The notes: generated by a model from the sequence alone, not told the origin. Positions 32,876 to 42,372 are shown, numbered from the stretch's first letter. The stretch: 64,000 nt of DNA from Physcocola sp002396385 (GCA_946535435.1 CAMNDM010000004.1:1-64000), one strand, 5' to 3'. Program-made: numbers and translations.

Positions 32876-35233
32876 TTATGCTTGCCAGCCAAGCCTTTTT
32901 ACCTTTTCGTATATAGCAAGTGCCCATTTAGCTTGTTTGTAGGTATAAGGACGGTTACGCTTAACCATGTAAGCAAAGTTACCTATGAACGAAATTTCTG
33001 CAGGCGTAAGACCATCATGTTCCTTGACCCACTTACTAATACTGCACCAAGTCTCAGCATCAATGCCACCAGCTGCGTTAATGACAGCTTGCTGCGCCTC
33101 GTTAATCTCGGTTTCCTGTTCACTGGTCGCAGCTAAAAGATTCATTGGAACAGAAAAATCTGCACCTTGATTATTGAGTTTGGTCTTAAGAGCATCCCAA
33201 CATCTAGTAGACTTTGTCCACTCGTTGATATTGGTTCCTTCATCAACATTAACCACATGATCCCAAATGACAGGCTCTATCTTCTTTACATGTTCAAGTA
33301 CACGATAAAGAGTAGTGTTCTTTAATTTTTCCAAATCTTCTTTAGGGATATCTACATTTACGAAACGATTACGTTTTTTACCTTCTGTTGTGGTGTATTG
33401 CTCTTTAACCTTATATGAAATATGTTGCTGACCATTGACTAACTTAGCGTAAACACTGTAAAGGTCAATTGTCATGGTTGTTTGAACTGAAAGGTTCATT
33501 ACATATTGTTCGTTCCAAATAGAAATCAAGTCAAGTTTTTTACCTGACAACATACTAAGAGCCGACAACGTATAAGCGACCATGTTTGATTTGTAACCTG
33601 GAAGGGCAATACCATCCTTACCATAGAAAGCATCAATAGCCTTAAATAGAATGCCCTTGGCTATGGTGCGACGATACACGTTGGTATCGAACTTTATACC
33701 AAGAGCTTTGATACGGTTAAAGAATACCGCATAGTTATTCTCCCCACCTTTGCAGACAATTGCTGGATTCTCCATCCATGCCATCATGAACTTAGATAAT
33801 AGCGTCTTATCAAACATTTGATTTTTAGGATACTCTGCATAAAAATCACGCTGAGAGGCTGCTGTATTATTACGATTTGCCTTATCAAGATACTGACCAC
33901 GAGTGCGTTCAAAGAACCACTTGCTTACAAGTTTGCCAGATGGCGTTTTGCACCATTCCTGGCGAGACTGATTCTCGATGTCGACAAGGAAGGGTTCGTT
34001 GATATTGAAGTCCGACTTTTTGACTGCAGACTGTGTATTGGCAAACTTTGAAATTTTCTGTACAATTACGTTCTGCTTATCTTTATCTTTGATTACAGAG
34101 ACCTTCATACTGACAAAAACCTTGGACAATTTGGTGGTGTTCACACCCTTCATGCCAAACACAGCATTGATACTGGCAGTTGTCTGACCTCCGTTGACAA
34201 TCTGCCAATCCTTAATGCGAGTAATCTCCATGCCATTATCCGTCTTGCGTATATCAATATCTGCAGCTGTAGTAGAGATACCGTTATTATAGGCAAAGAA
34301 CATGTCTGGTTCTGGGTCGGAATCTTCAATACCTTTCAGTTTTTCACTGTTTGTTGCTCTGTGACCAATCATTGTATCACGAATTCCCTTATTGCTGGCT
34401 CCTTTGAACTGAAGGAAGGTACGAACATTTTGTTCAAGTATCTGTTGATGGTATTTATGATAAATCTGTGAGAGTACAGTACCAGGAATAACACAAAGGT
34501 AACAGGACACATTCTCTGACACATCAGGCATCTGAATACATGGCAGAGGACTGTTATAATCTGCATCAAAATCAACTACAATTGGATCTTTTCCCGATAT
34601 GATGTTATGTTGGCGCATTACACGTTTTGCATCCCAAATAATATATTCGCATGTTGTTCCATCGTCAAACTCTGCTGATTCTTTCTCGTAGTTAGAAGGT
34701 GCTATGGCATTGGTCAACAAGAAAAGACGAATACGATCTATCTTTTTTGTACTGTGAATAAGGTCTGCGACTTGATAAAGATCACTCTTGGTGTCTTGAA
34801 TCTTTCCTAGAACCTTACCGTTTTGTGACTGTTCAAAGAATCTATAAAGCCAATTAAAATGGCGGTCAAGTTCATTGGCACTTATTTTCACGTTTTCAGG
34901 GTCTTGATAGACACTGAGGAAAAGATCTATGGAAACCAAGTCTTCATCTCCATTGAAACCCCATCCATCAAGTGCGACACCGTTTCCATTGTCATAACAA
35001 CAGATGTTCACCTGATCAACATCACCCATAGCCTGAATATAGCCAACAACTAGCTGGGTGAGTTCATCCTTAGGATTTTCTGCCATACCAAGAATCTCGT
35101 CCAGTACATCTTCTTTGTACTGTTCAACTTCAGTAAGCTCTTTTGCAACTATATTATTTACCAAAATGCTTTCAATTTCTACTGAATCTTCAGCTACTTT
35201 GAAATCATCGAACTCTTCAATTTGGACTGCCAT
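32876..35233 (-). CDS. AIPR family protein
   Basis: A 785-residue protein of the AIPR (abortive infection phage resistance) family. The diagnostic core is FKGASNKGIRDTMIG, FAYNNGIST (313-321) and WQIVNGGQTTASI (343-355), followed by VQKISKFANTQSAVKKSDF. AIPR proteins occur beside restriction-modification and helicase genes in defence islands; some are thought to act as nucleases or DNA sensors. The N-terminal 270 residues are unassigned. It is the first large gene of the operon, 28 bases after the broken regulator gene. Confidence 0.82.
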   Translation of the reverse strand: MAVQIEEFDDFKVAEDSVEIESILVNNIVAKELTEVEQYKEDVLDEILGMAENPKDELTQLVVGYIQAMGDVDQVNICCYDNGNGVALDGWGFNGDEDLVSIDLFLSVYQDPENVKISANELDRHFNWLYRFFEQSQNGKVLGKIQDTKSDLYQVADLIHSTKKIDRIRLFLLTNAIAPSNYEKESAEFDDGTTCEYIIWDAKRVMRQHNIISGKDPIVVDFDADYNSPLPCIQMPDVSENVSCYLCVIPGTVLSQIYHKYHQQILEQNVRTFLQFKGASNKGIRDTMIGHRATNSEKLKGIEDSDPEPDMFFAYNNGISTTAADIDIRKTDNGMEITRIKDWQIVNGGQTTASINAVFGMKGVNTTKLSKVFVSMKVSVIKDKDKQNVIVQKISKFANTQSAVKKSDFNINEPFLVDIENQSRQEWCKTPSGKLVSKWFFERTRGQYLDKANRNNTAASQRDFYAEYPKNQMFDKTLLSKFMMAWMENPAIVCKGGENNYAVFFNRIKALGIKFDTNVYRRTIAKGILFKAIDAFYGKDGIALPGYKSNMVAYTLSALSMLSGKKLDLISIWNEQYVMNLSVQTTMTIDLYSVYAKLVNGQQHISYKVKEQYTTTEGKKRNRFVNVDIPKEDLEKLKNTTLYRVLEHVKKIEPVIWDHVVNVDEGTNINEWTKSTRCWDALKTKLNNQGADFSVPMNLLAATSEQETEINEAQQAVINAAGGIDAETWCSISKWVKEHDGLTPAEISFIGNFAYMVKRNRPYTYKQAKWALAIYEKVKRLGWQA

Positions 35234-35260
35234 ATTGTTTCTTTGTTATTTGATTCAACT

Positions 35261-35468
35261 TTATTCCAATTTGCTATATGCCAATAAGTCCTTCTTGTTA
35301 ACATGTAAGAACTTTTGCTATTTTGTTTAATGTTTGAAGGTTAGGCTGTGATTCATTGGAGCACCACCGACTTGGGGTTGTAGTGCTAACACCAAGTTGC
35401 TCTGCAAGCCACTTGTTAGTTTTCTTCTGTTTAACCAGCACAACCTTTAATTGATTCAATTCGTCCAT
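35261..35468 (-). pseudogene. Frameshifted XRE regulator at head of defence operon
   Basis: ATG at 35468 opens a small HTH protein: MDELNQLKVVLVKQKKTNKW, then LAEQLGVSTTTPSRWCSNES and NLQTLNKIAKVLT, a typical controller of Bacteroidales restriction loci. The frame stops at 35298 after 56 residues. One base away another frame continues with VNKKDLLAYSKLE and a stop at 35261, the usual C-terminus of this family, so a one-base insertion near 35302 has cut off the last dozen residues. The HTH itself is intact and the short form might still bind DNA. Confidence 0.7.
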
Positions 35469-36025
35469 CGTAATTTTATATAGTTCTATGCAAAGGTGTT
35501 AACATTTTTCTGAATAGCCATAATAATGGCTTTCTTTTTATGTTTTTATAACGAATTTGTAGCCGAATCATTATCTTTTGCGCTTTTCGGATGGCATTAT
35601 TCCGCCTCTGCAATTAGTATTCAAACGGACCTATAATCAATTACTCGACATTCGTACTTTAATATGCGGGTAATTTCGTCCCATGGTAGGCGACAAACTG
35701 CGACTGAACGCATACTCCACCAGAGCAAAATGCCTAAACTTGGGTTCTTTTGGGTGACGGAGATAGTTACGCAAAATCTGATTTTCCGTTTGGTTTGAAA
35801 TACATTTGGTAAAATATTTCTATAATCATACAATTTTATAAGATTATAGAATTGTTTTAAATTCCATAATCTTATATTTTGTGTGAAAAAAGAAATAAAT
35901 TATGGTAGGATTTCTTGATTTTAGGAATCAGTTTATAGAATTAGGTTGTTTTTGTCTTAATAATATTAGAGCAGTTTATCCTGATTTTCATTTCACAGAA
36001 GACACTCCTGAGAAACTTTATCGGT
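35469..36025. other. Intergenic region upstream of defence operon
   Basis: About 550 bases without a convincing gene. A CACCTTTG element (- strand, near 35490) one base off the TAnnTTTG consensus may drive the operon. A - strand frame near 35630-35800 reads as a plausible but unrecognised peptide without a start; it may be a gene remnant. Nothing else is visible. Confidence 0.4.
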
Positions 36026-36341
36026 TACATAGTGCAAACTATGTGGGTAATCGTGTTTTTTCGTGAATTTCGTGCTCTGAACCACAAGGTTGGCTCGTAG
36101 CGTTTTCCAAACGCACTGACGGCGTGTTTTATTCCGGGCACGGGGAAACGGTTCCACCTTTTCCCCATACCCGGTTATCGAGCTACCGTCTTCCAGACGG
36201 ACAGCAACGAAAAAACAGGCGACGAGGGCACTGTCTGCCGACCGCACTGTTCGCGTGCAACCTCTGGCAGGACGGAGCTGTGCTGTGTTCGTGCGTTTCG
36301 TGAATCTCGTGCTCAAAAAAATTGTTAAATCAGTATTTTAC
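36026..36341 (+). repeat. Left ~315-bp direct repeat flanking DUF262 gene (contains structured repeat copy 3)
   Basis: Begins with the palindrome ACATAGT-gcaa-ACTATGT and ends GTTAAATCAGT. Internal hairpins: A (36100-36114), B outer (36134-36138/36170-36174) with inner GGGGAAA/TTTCCCC (36042-equivalent 36142-36148/36160-36166), C (36186-36200). The inner B stem differs completely in sequence from the other copies but still pairs. The right edge covers the last codons of the DUF262 gene. Confidence 0.85.
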
Positions 36342-38012
36342 AGTCCAAACCGAGGTCGCCGTTTTCGCCATATTTTCTTGCCGTCTTTCCACTTCATCCT
36401 CTCCCCAAGAGGGGAAAAATTCGGGAATTCGCTTGGTCGTACCATAGATAGAAGTTTGATACACCTTTTTCTTTTCCTCGTATGCGGCATCGGAAATTTT
36501 TCTGTTCTTATCAGGTTCCAGCAGGCACATGTTCCCCAATTTGTCCACAGTACGCTGGCCGACCTCGTCTTCAATATCCCAATTTTCGTAGTGGCGGGGC
36601 ATTATATGCTCGATAGTAGCCTCCTCGGAGAAAGGGTCAACCGAACGGATATTGCCTTTCACATTCTCAATGGCGCCAAGCAGGTATCTTATTTTCTTCG
36701 CATTTGCCGATTTCTCATAACTGATGGAAAACCTTGAAAAGGCTTCCTTAAACAATTCATCGTTTATTATGATCGAATTAAGTAAGGCATAGTCGGCGCG
36801 ACTGTATTTGCTTACATAAATCGACAAATTGTTGAATGGTCCTTCCTGGTCGTTTGGATTCCTGTCACAAATTACATTATACCTGACACAGATGTTTATT
36901 ATTAGTTTGAGCAGTTTCTTAAATTCGTCTTTGTCGAGTTTAAGGCATGAAACCATAAGCAGAGAGAGAGGTTGTTTAAATCCGAATAGATTAAGCAAGC
37001 CTATCTGTTTCCTTATTCCGCTATCATATTCGTTCCAAAATTCGTCGTTTTTGTCATGAAGAGCGACATAAACGTCGCTATAGGTCAACATGTCGTCCAA
37101 GAGGGCGAAAACCTGCTCTTGCGTTTTAATCTCATCTCTGAGGGTCTTGAAAACGTAGTTCTTCCGTATCGTTTTGTGACTGGTATTCCAATAATAGCGT
37201 ATAAAGTCGGGTAGATGTTCCGACTTGTTATTTGACGTGAGTCTGGCCCATTTTTCCTCTAACGAATTGAGGCGCTCGGGGTGGCTCGACTCTTTGTCGA
37301 CCAAAGAGAACAGGTAATTCTTCAACAGGTCGGCCGATGATAATTGTACCCCTCTCGCATTCAGGGTCTCAAATACTTTGAACGCATTCAACTCGTCTGA
37401 CACTATAATCTCGGTGAAGTAGAGGCAGGAAACCACTTTTTGGATATAAGCCGCATAGTCCTTCCCATGTTCAAATCCCTTTTTCTTGAGTTTACTCTCG
37501 AAAAATTCAAAACAACTCTTCATCAGTTTTTCGGTCTTTTTCGTGTTCCGGATGCGCAATTCGCCCAATTTTACAATATAGTCTTTGTAATAGGGGTCGT
37601 TATTCCTGTTAAGAACCAATTTGTTGTCGTAGTCTAAGGTGACCGTATCCTTAAAGCCGATGTAGGTATTCATCATCTCCTTCCATCGTACTTCGTTCTC
37701 TTCTTTTTCCACTCCCTTCTCTGCTAATGCTTTGACTAGCTTGATGGCTGCAAGTATAAGCAGGGTGATGGTCGTGAAGCGTTGCTGCCCGTCGATGATG
37801 TTCCTTATGACGCCTGTTTTTTGAAGGACAAGATAACCCATATAGTGCTCACCTTCTTCTTCGGAAAGAGTCGATTCAATGTCGTTCCATAGGTCGTCCC
37901 ACTGGTCTTTGTCCCAAGAATAATCTCTTTGAAATTTAGGGACTACATATTTGTCCGCTTCCTTTAAGATTGCTCCGAAATAATTGGTGCTGGTGTCTTG
38001 AATGCCTTTCAT
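36330..38012 (-). CDS. DUF262 domain protein (GmrS-like) with DUF1524-like HNH C-terminus
   Basis: A 560-residue protein. The N-terminal DUF262 domain (ParB/Srx-like, nucleotide-binding) has YVVPKFQRDYSWD near residue 30 and NIIDGQQRFTTITLLILAA near residue 75. The C-terminal part has the HNH-type signature ATIEHIMPRHYENW and LGNMCLLEPDKNRKISD of DUF1524, as in GmrSD enzymes that cut glucosylated-hydroxymethylated phage DNA. Both halves are in one chain. I chose ATG 38012 (MKGIQDTSTNYFG), the usual family start; the frame continues upstream through the flanking repeat. It stands alone between direct repeats. Confidence 0.8.
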   Translation of the reverse strand: MKGIQDTSTNYFGAILKEADKYVVPKFQRDYSWDKDQWDDLWNDIESTLSEEEGEHYMGYLVLQKTGVIRNIIDGQQRFTTITLLILAAIKLVKALAEKGVEKEENEVRWKEMMNTYIGFKDTVTLDYDNKLVLNRNNDPYYKDYIVKLGELRIRNTKKTEKLMKSCFEFFESKLKKKGFEHGKDYAAYIQKVVSCLYFTEIIVSDELNAFKVFETLNARGVQLSSADLLKNYLFSLVDKESSHPERLNSLEEKWARLTSNNKSEHLPDFIRYYWNTSHKTIRKNYVFKTLRDEIKTQEQVFALLDDMLTYSDVYVALHDKNDEFWNEYDSGIRKQIGLLNLFGFKQPLSLLMVSCLKLDKDEFKKLLKLIINICVRYNVICDRNPNDQEGPFNNLSIYVSKYSRADYALLNSIIINDELFKEAFSRFSISYEKSANAKKIRYLLGAIENVKGNIRSVDPFSEEATIEHIMPRHYENWDIEDEVGQRTVDKLGNMCLLEPDKNRKISDAAYEEKKKVYQTSIYGTTKRIPEFFPSWGEDEVERRQENMAKTATSVWTVKY

Positions 38013-38133
38013 GCTGTATGAATCGTTTTTCCAATCTGTAAATATAATACTTTTGTTCCATATAGAGGGTAAAACGGCGGCTACCATATCTTTCTTGTGA
38101 GCCATTCCTGCCTTGTGGTCAGGGTAAATCGTC

Positions 38134-38446
38134 ACATAGTGCGAACTATGTGGGTAATCGTGTTTTCTCGTGAATTTCGTGTTCTGAAACACAAGGTTGG
38201 CTCGTAGCGTTTTCCAAACGCACTGACGGCGTGTGGAAATCCGGGCACGTTGGAATGGCGGGCCATTCCTACATACCCGGTTAGGGAAGATACCGTCTTC
38301 CAGACGGGGGAGCGATGAAACGACAGGCGACGAGGGCTCGGTCTGCCGACCGCACTGTTCGCGTGCAACCTCTGGTAGGGCAGAACGTTCTGAATTCGAA
38401 CGTTTCGTGAATCTCGAGCTCAAAAATTCTGTTAAATCAGTGTTCT
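38134..38446 (+). repeat. Right ~315-bp direct repeat flanking DUF262 gene (contains structured repeat copy 4)
   Basis: Same orientation and order as 36026-36341, period 2108 bp. Palindrome ACATAGT-gcga-ACTATGT, hairpin A (38207-38221), B outer (38241-38245/38276-38280) with inner stem 38249-38272, C (38293-38307), ending GTTAAATCAGT. 38447-38560 holds only a degenerate piece resembling the second repeat family (CTGGG-N8-CCCAG). Confidence 0.85.
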
Positions 38447-38560
38447 GTTTTTTATCTAGATTTTCCCAAGCAACAGCCCTCCAGATAGGCCCCGCAGCGT
38501 GTGCCAGCCTGGGTCAGTCGCCCCCAGTTACGGATGGTGCAGGCTTCCTACGGAGAAATA

Positions 38561-38593
38561 AAAAAATCCCGCAAGAGGTGTCTTGCGGGATTT
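38561..38593 (-). terminator. Terminator of acyl-CoA dehydrogenase operon
   Basis: AAATCCCGCAAGA / TCTTGCGGGATTT with a T-run on the - strand. Confidence 0.9.
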
Positions 38594-38615
38594 AGAAATA
38601 TGTTGCGAATAAAGA

Positions 38616-40340
38616 TTATTCAGCAGCAGGAGCTTCAACCTGACGGAAGTTAGGGAGAAGAGCAGCATCGAACTTCATAACGTAGTTGTAGTGCTTCTCG
38701 ATTTCGCTTTCTGCGAAGCGTACGTATACGTTAGCGCTCTTAGCGAAGAGGTCCGGACGGTTGCTGGCATCCTTAATGATGAGCAGGCTCATGATACAGT
38801 CGGCAGCCATTTCGTACAAGCGGCGTGCCAAGAAGTCGTGCAGCTCGTCGTTTTCAGCAGCGTTCACCTTAGCCACAGCCTCTTCGTACTTCTTAACCAT
38901 AGCGGCAGCAGTGCTCTTCAAACCAGCGAACTCGGCAGCAACTTCTTCCTGCAGATAGTCGTTGAGGACATTGCTGTAGAAGCCAGAAGTAACGTAGCGG
39001 ATAGCAGCCACTGTCTGCAACTGGGTAGTACCCTCGTAGATAGAAGTGATACGGGCGTCGCGGTAGATGCGCTGACAAGCGTACTCGAGCATGAAACCTG
39101 AACCACCGTGAATCTGGATACAGTCGTATGCGTTCTGGTTACAGTACTCAGAGTTCATACCCTTGGCAAGCGGAGTGAAGGCGTCGGCCAACTTAGCGAA
39201 GGTCTTGCATTCCTTTCTCTCCTCAGGGGTGAGCTTGCGGCTGCGCTCAATGTCTTCAAGCGCCTTGTACACATCAACGTAGCGAGCGCACTGGTAGAAC
39301 AAAGAACGACCTGCGTCGAGTTTCGCCTTCATGATGGCGAGCATATCGTAAACAGCAGGGAAGTTGATGATGTTCTTACCGAACTGTGCACGGTCTTTCG
39401 CATAAGCGAGACCCTCGTTGTAAGCAGCCTGAGAAAGACCTACAGACTGGGCAGCGATACCCAGACGGGCGCCGTTCATCAAAGACATCACATATTTGAT
39501 AAGACCGAGTTTGCGGTCGCCGCAAAGTTCTGCCTTAGCGTTCTTGTATACCAATTCGCAGGTAGGTGAGCCGTGGATACCGAGCTTGTTCTCGATACGG
39601 CGCACGTCAACACCGCCCTGGCGCTTGTCGTAGATGAACATAGACAAGCCACGGCCGTCCTTAGTACCCTCTTCAGAGCGGGCAAGAACGAGGTGGATGT
39701 CAGCGTCACCATTGGTGATAAAGCGCTTACAACCATTCAGCACCCATGTGCCGTCTTCCAGCTGGGTAGCCTTCAACATAACGCGCTGCAAGTCTGAACC
39801 GGCATCTGGCTCGGTCAAGTCCATAGACATAGACTCGCCTGCGCAAATGCGAGGGATGAAACGGCTGCGCTGGTCGTCGTTAGCGAACTCGTAAAGAGTT
39901 TCGATACAGTCTTGCAAAGACCAGATGTTGCTGAAGCCGGCATCGGCCTGGGCAACCAGTTCCGCACACATAACGTAAGGAACCATAGGGAAGTTAAGAC
40001 CATTGTACTTGCGAGGCATGGTCATACCGTTCATGCCGGCAGCAATCATAGCGTCTACATTCTGCTGGGTACCCGATGCGTAACGAACGCGACCGTTCTC
40101 GCAGTGAGGGCCTTCCTCGTCAACACCAGCGGCATTCTGGCCGATAATGTCTGAACTGATTTCACCTACAATGTCAAGCACTCTGTCGTAAGAGTCCATT
40201 GCATCTTCGAAATCAACTGGAGCCTCATCGTATTTGTCCTTGTCTTCGAAACCACGTTCCTTAAGTTCAACGATGCGCTTCATCATCGGATTGTTCAAGT
40301 GATACTTGAGTTCCGGATTATCTGTATAAAAATTAGCCAT
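38616..40340 (-). CDS. Acyl-CoA dehydrogenase
   Basis: A 574-residue flavoprotein that takes two hydrogens from an acyl-CoA and passes the electrons to ETF. The central signature SMDLTEPDAGSDLQ and the C-terminal DCIQIHGGSGFMLEYACQRIYRDARITSIYEGTTQLQ are canonical. The chain has an N-terminal and a C-terminal extension, as in the long ACAD subfamily. It is the third gene of etfB-etfA-acd, 12 bases from etfA, so electrons go to its own EtfAB. Whether it works in fatty-acid breakdown, butyrate-type synthesis with electron bifurcation, or amino acid metabolism is not shown. Confidence 0.92.
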   Translation of the reverse strand: MANFYTDNPELKYHLNNPMMKRIVELKERGFEDKDKYDEAPVDFEDAMDSYDRVLDIVGEISSDIIGQNAAGVDEEGPHCENGRVRYASGTQQNVDAMIAAGMNGMTMPRKYNGLNFPMVPYVMCAELVAQADAGFSNIWSLQDCIETLYEFANDDQRSRFIPRICAGESMSMDLTEPDAGSDLQRVMLKATQLEDGTWVLNGCKRFITNGDADIHLVLARSEEGTKDGRGLSMFIYDKRQGGVDVRRIENKLGIHGSPTCELVYKNAKAELCGDRKLGLIKYVMSLMNGARLGIAAQSVGLSQAAYNEGLAYAKDRAQFGKNIINFPAVYDMLAIMKAKLDAGRSLFYQCARYVDVYKALEDIERSRKLTPEERKECKTFAKLADAFTPLAKGMNSEYCNQNAYDCIQIHGGSGFMLEYACQRIYRDARITSIYEGTTQLQTVAAIRYVTSGFYSNVLNDYLQEEVAAEFAGLKSTAAAMVKKYEEAVAKVNAAENDELHDFLARRLYEMAADCIMSLLIIKDASNRPDLFAKSANVYVRFAESEIEKHYNYVMKFDAALLPNFRQVEAPAAE

Positions 40341-40352
40341 TGTCTAATTGAA

Positions 40353-41396
40353 TTACTTGGTGTTCTGTTTGTAATACTTGATCATCTTAGGGAGAACCTC
40401 TTCCACAGTACCGTTGATAACATAGTCAGCGATAGAGTTGATTGGAGCGTTCGGATCGCTGTTGATTGAGATGATGATACCTGAGTCCTGCATACCTGCG
40501 ATGTGCTGGATCTGACCAGAAATACCGCAAGCGATGTATACCTTCGGACGAACGGTAACACCGGTCTGACCTATCTGACGGTCGTGGTCTGCGAAACCTG
40601 CGTCAACGGCAGCACGAGAAGCACCAACTTCGGCGTGGAGTTCCTTAGCCAATTCGAAAAGCATGTCGAAATTCTCTTTCGAACCAACGCCGTATCCACC
40701 GGCAACGACGATAGGAGCGCCCTTCAGGTTGTGCTTTGCCTGCTCTACGTGGCGGTCGAGCACCTTAACTACGTATTCAGCTGCAGGAACATATTTGGCT
40801 ACATCGTGGCGGATAACCTCGCCCTTGTAGTTAGGGTCGAGCACTTCCTTCTTCATCACACCCTCACGAACGGTCGCCATCTGTGGGCGGTGTTCTGGGT
40901 TAACGATGGTAGCAACAATGTTACCACCGAAAGCAGGACGAATCTGGTAAAGTTTGTTTTCGAAGTGCTTTACGATAGGCTTCTTGTCGGCGTCGAGGCC
41001 GCAAGTCATATCGAAATCGCCGATTTCAAGCTCGGTACAGTCGGCTGTCAGACCACTGAACAGCGCAGATGAAACGCGCGGACCAAGGTCACGGCCGATA
41101 ACGGTTGCACCCATCAGGCAGATCTGAGGGTCTTCTTCCTTGAACAAGTTAACAAGGATAGAAGTGTGTGGGTTAGAAGTGTAAGGGAAGAGACCTGGAG
41201 CGTCGAAGATGTGCACCTTGTCGACACCGAAAGGCAACACCTGCTTCTCAACACCGTCGAGGCCGGCACCCGCAATAACACATTCCAATTTTACACCAAG
41301 GGTATTGGCAAGTTTACGACCCTTTGTCAAGAGTTCAAGAGAGACATCCTTTACAGTTGTGCCCTCAATTTCGCAATATACGTATACGCTATCCAT
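40353..41396 (-). CDS. etfA: Electron transfer flavoprotein alpha subunit
   Basis: A 347-residue EtfA. The C-terminal FAD domain is clear: VAGGYGVGSKENFD, VGASRAAVDAGF, QIGQTGVTVRPKVYIACGISGQIQH and ISINSDPNAPI. The N-terminal domain pairs with EtfB. It carries electrons between the dehydrogenase encoded downstream and a quinone or ferredoxin acceptor. It lies 3 bases after etfB. Confidence 0.93.
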   Translation of the reverse strand: MDSVYVYCEIEGTTVKDVSLELLTKGRKLANTLGVKLECVIAGAGLDGVEKQVLPFGVDKVHIFDAPGLFPYTSNPHTSILVNLFKEEDPQICLMGATVIGRDLGPRVSSALFSGLTADCTELEIGDFDMTCGLDADKKPIVKHFENKLYQIRPAFGGNIVATIVNPEHRPQMATVREGVMKKEVLDPNYKGEVIRHDVAKYVPAAEYVVKVLDRHVEQAKHNLKGAPIVVAGGYGVGSKENFDMLFELAKELHAEVGASRAAVDAGFADHDRQIGQTGVTVRPKVYIACGISGQIQHIAGMQDSGIIISINSDPNAPINSIADYVINGTVEEVLPKMIKYYKQNTK

Positions 41397-41399
41397 AAC

Positions 41400-42281
41400 T
41401 TAACCAATAATCTTATCGTTCAACAATTCAACAATCAAGCCTTCAACATCGGCATCGCTGCCTGTCATTACGCGGCTTTCCTTTGCCTTGAAGACAATGT
41501 TCTTGACTGCCTTCACGTTTGTAGGAGAACCGGCCTTACCCACCTGCTTGAGGTCGGCGTCGATATCGGCTGCGCCCCACTGGTTGATGTTGAGGTAAGG
41601 TTTAGCGGCGTTGCGGGCTGCTATTTCCTCAGCCTTTTCTGCTGGGCGTTCAGCTGGCACAGTCGCATTCTTGTATTTCATTACGCGCTTTGCGTTGCGA
41701 GGACGGCATGGCGCTGCAGAACCGTTTACGGTTACCACCAATGGAAGCGGTGCCTCTACGGTTTCAACACCACCGTCGATGTGGCGCTTGATGACCACTT
41801 TGCGCGCTTTCTCGTCAAGTGAGATGATCTCCTCGGCATATGTAACCTGGGTCAGACCAAGTTTTTCTGCAATCTGTGGACCTACCTGGGCGGTATCGCC
41901 GTCAATTGCCTGGCGGCCACCTAAAATGATGTCGTAATCACCAATCTTGCGGATTGCCTGGCTCAATGTATAGCTGGTTGCCAGTGTGTCGGCGCCGCCA
42001 AGGCAACGGTCTGTTACTACGTAGCCGAAATCTGCACCACGGAATAATGATTCACGAATCACTTCGGCTGACTTTGGAAGACCCATTGTCACAACCGAAA
42101 TAGTAGAGCCTGGAAACTGGTCCTTCAAACGGAGCGCCTGTTCAAGCGCGTTCAAGTCCTCAGGGTTGAACACTGCTGGCAATGCAGCACGGTTCACTGT
42201 TCCTTCTGGAGTCATGGCGTCTGGACCCACATTTCTTGTGTCTGGTACTTGTTTTGCAAGTACAACAATTTTTAATGCCAT
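41400..42281 (-). CDS. etfB: Electron transfer flavoprotein beta subunit
   Basis: A 293-residue EtfB (FixA type): ALKIVVLAKQVPDTRNV at the start, NPEDLNALEQALRLKD, CLGGADTLATSYTLSQAI and GGRQAIDGDTAQVGPQIAEKLG. Slightly longer than aerobic EtfB, as in anaerobes, where such ETFs may hold a second flavin and bifurcate electrons. First gene of the operon; a long palindrome lies ~150 bases upstream. Confidence 0.93.
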   Translation of the reverse strand: MALKIVVLAKQVPDTRNVGPDAMTPEGTVNRAALPAVFNPEDLNALEQALRLKDQFPGSTISVVTMGLPKSAEVIRESLFRGADFGYVVTDRCLGGADTLATSYTLSQAIRKIGDYDIILGGRQAIDGDTAQVGPQIAEKLGLTQVTYAEEIISLDEKARKVVIKRHIDGGVETVEAPLPLVVTVNGSAAPCRPRNAKRVMKYKNATVPAERPAEKAEEIAARNAAKPYLNINQWGAADIDADLKQVGKAGSPTNVKAVKNIVFKAKESRVMTGSDADVEGLIVELLNDKIIG

Positions 42282-42372
42282 AAATTTTATAAATAAATTT
42301 TTTGTCTACTTGTTGTATTCTACTACATCTTATGATGTGCGACTTTCAAAAACGCACAATTCAAATATTTTA

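Noticed and set aside
35621..35833. Small - strand frame as a gene remnant
   Set aside because: No family recognised in either plausible frame and no start signal; left as part of an unassigned intergenic region.
38013..38423. Longer form of the DUF262 protein starting at 38423
   Set aside because: The extension reads through the flanking repeat, and a similar peptide is read from the other repeat copy; the family start is at 38012.
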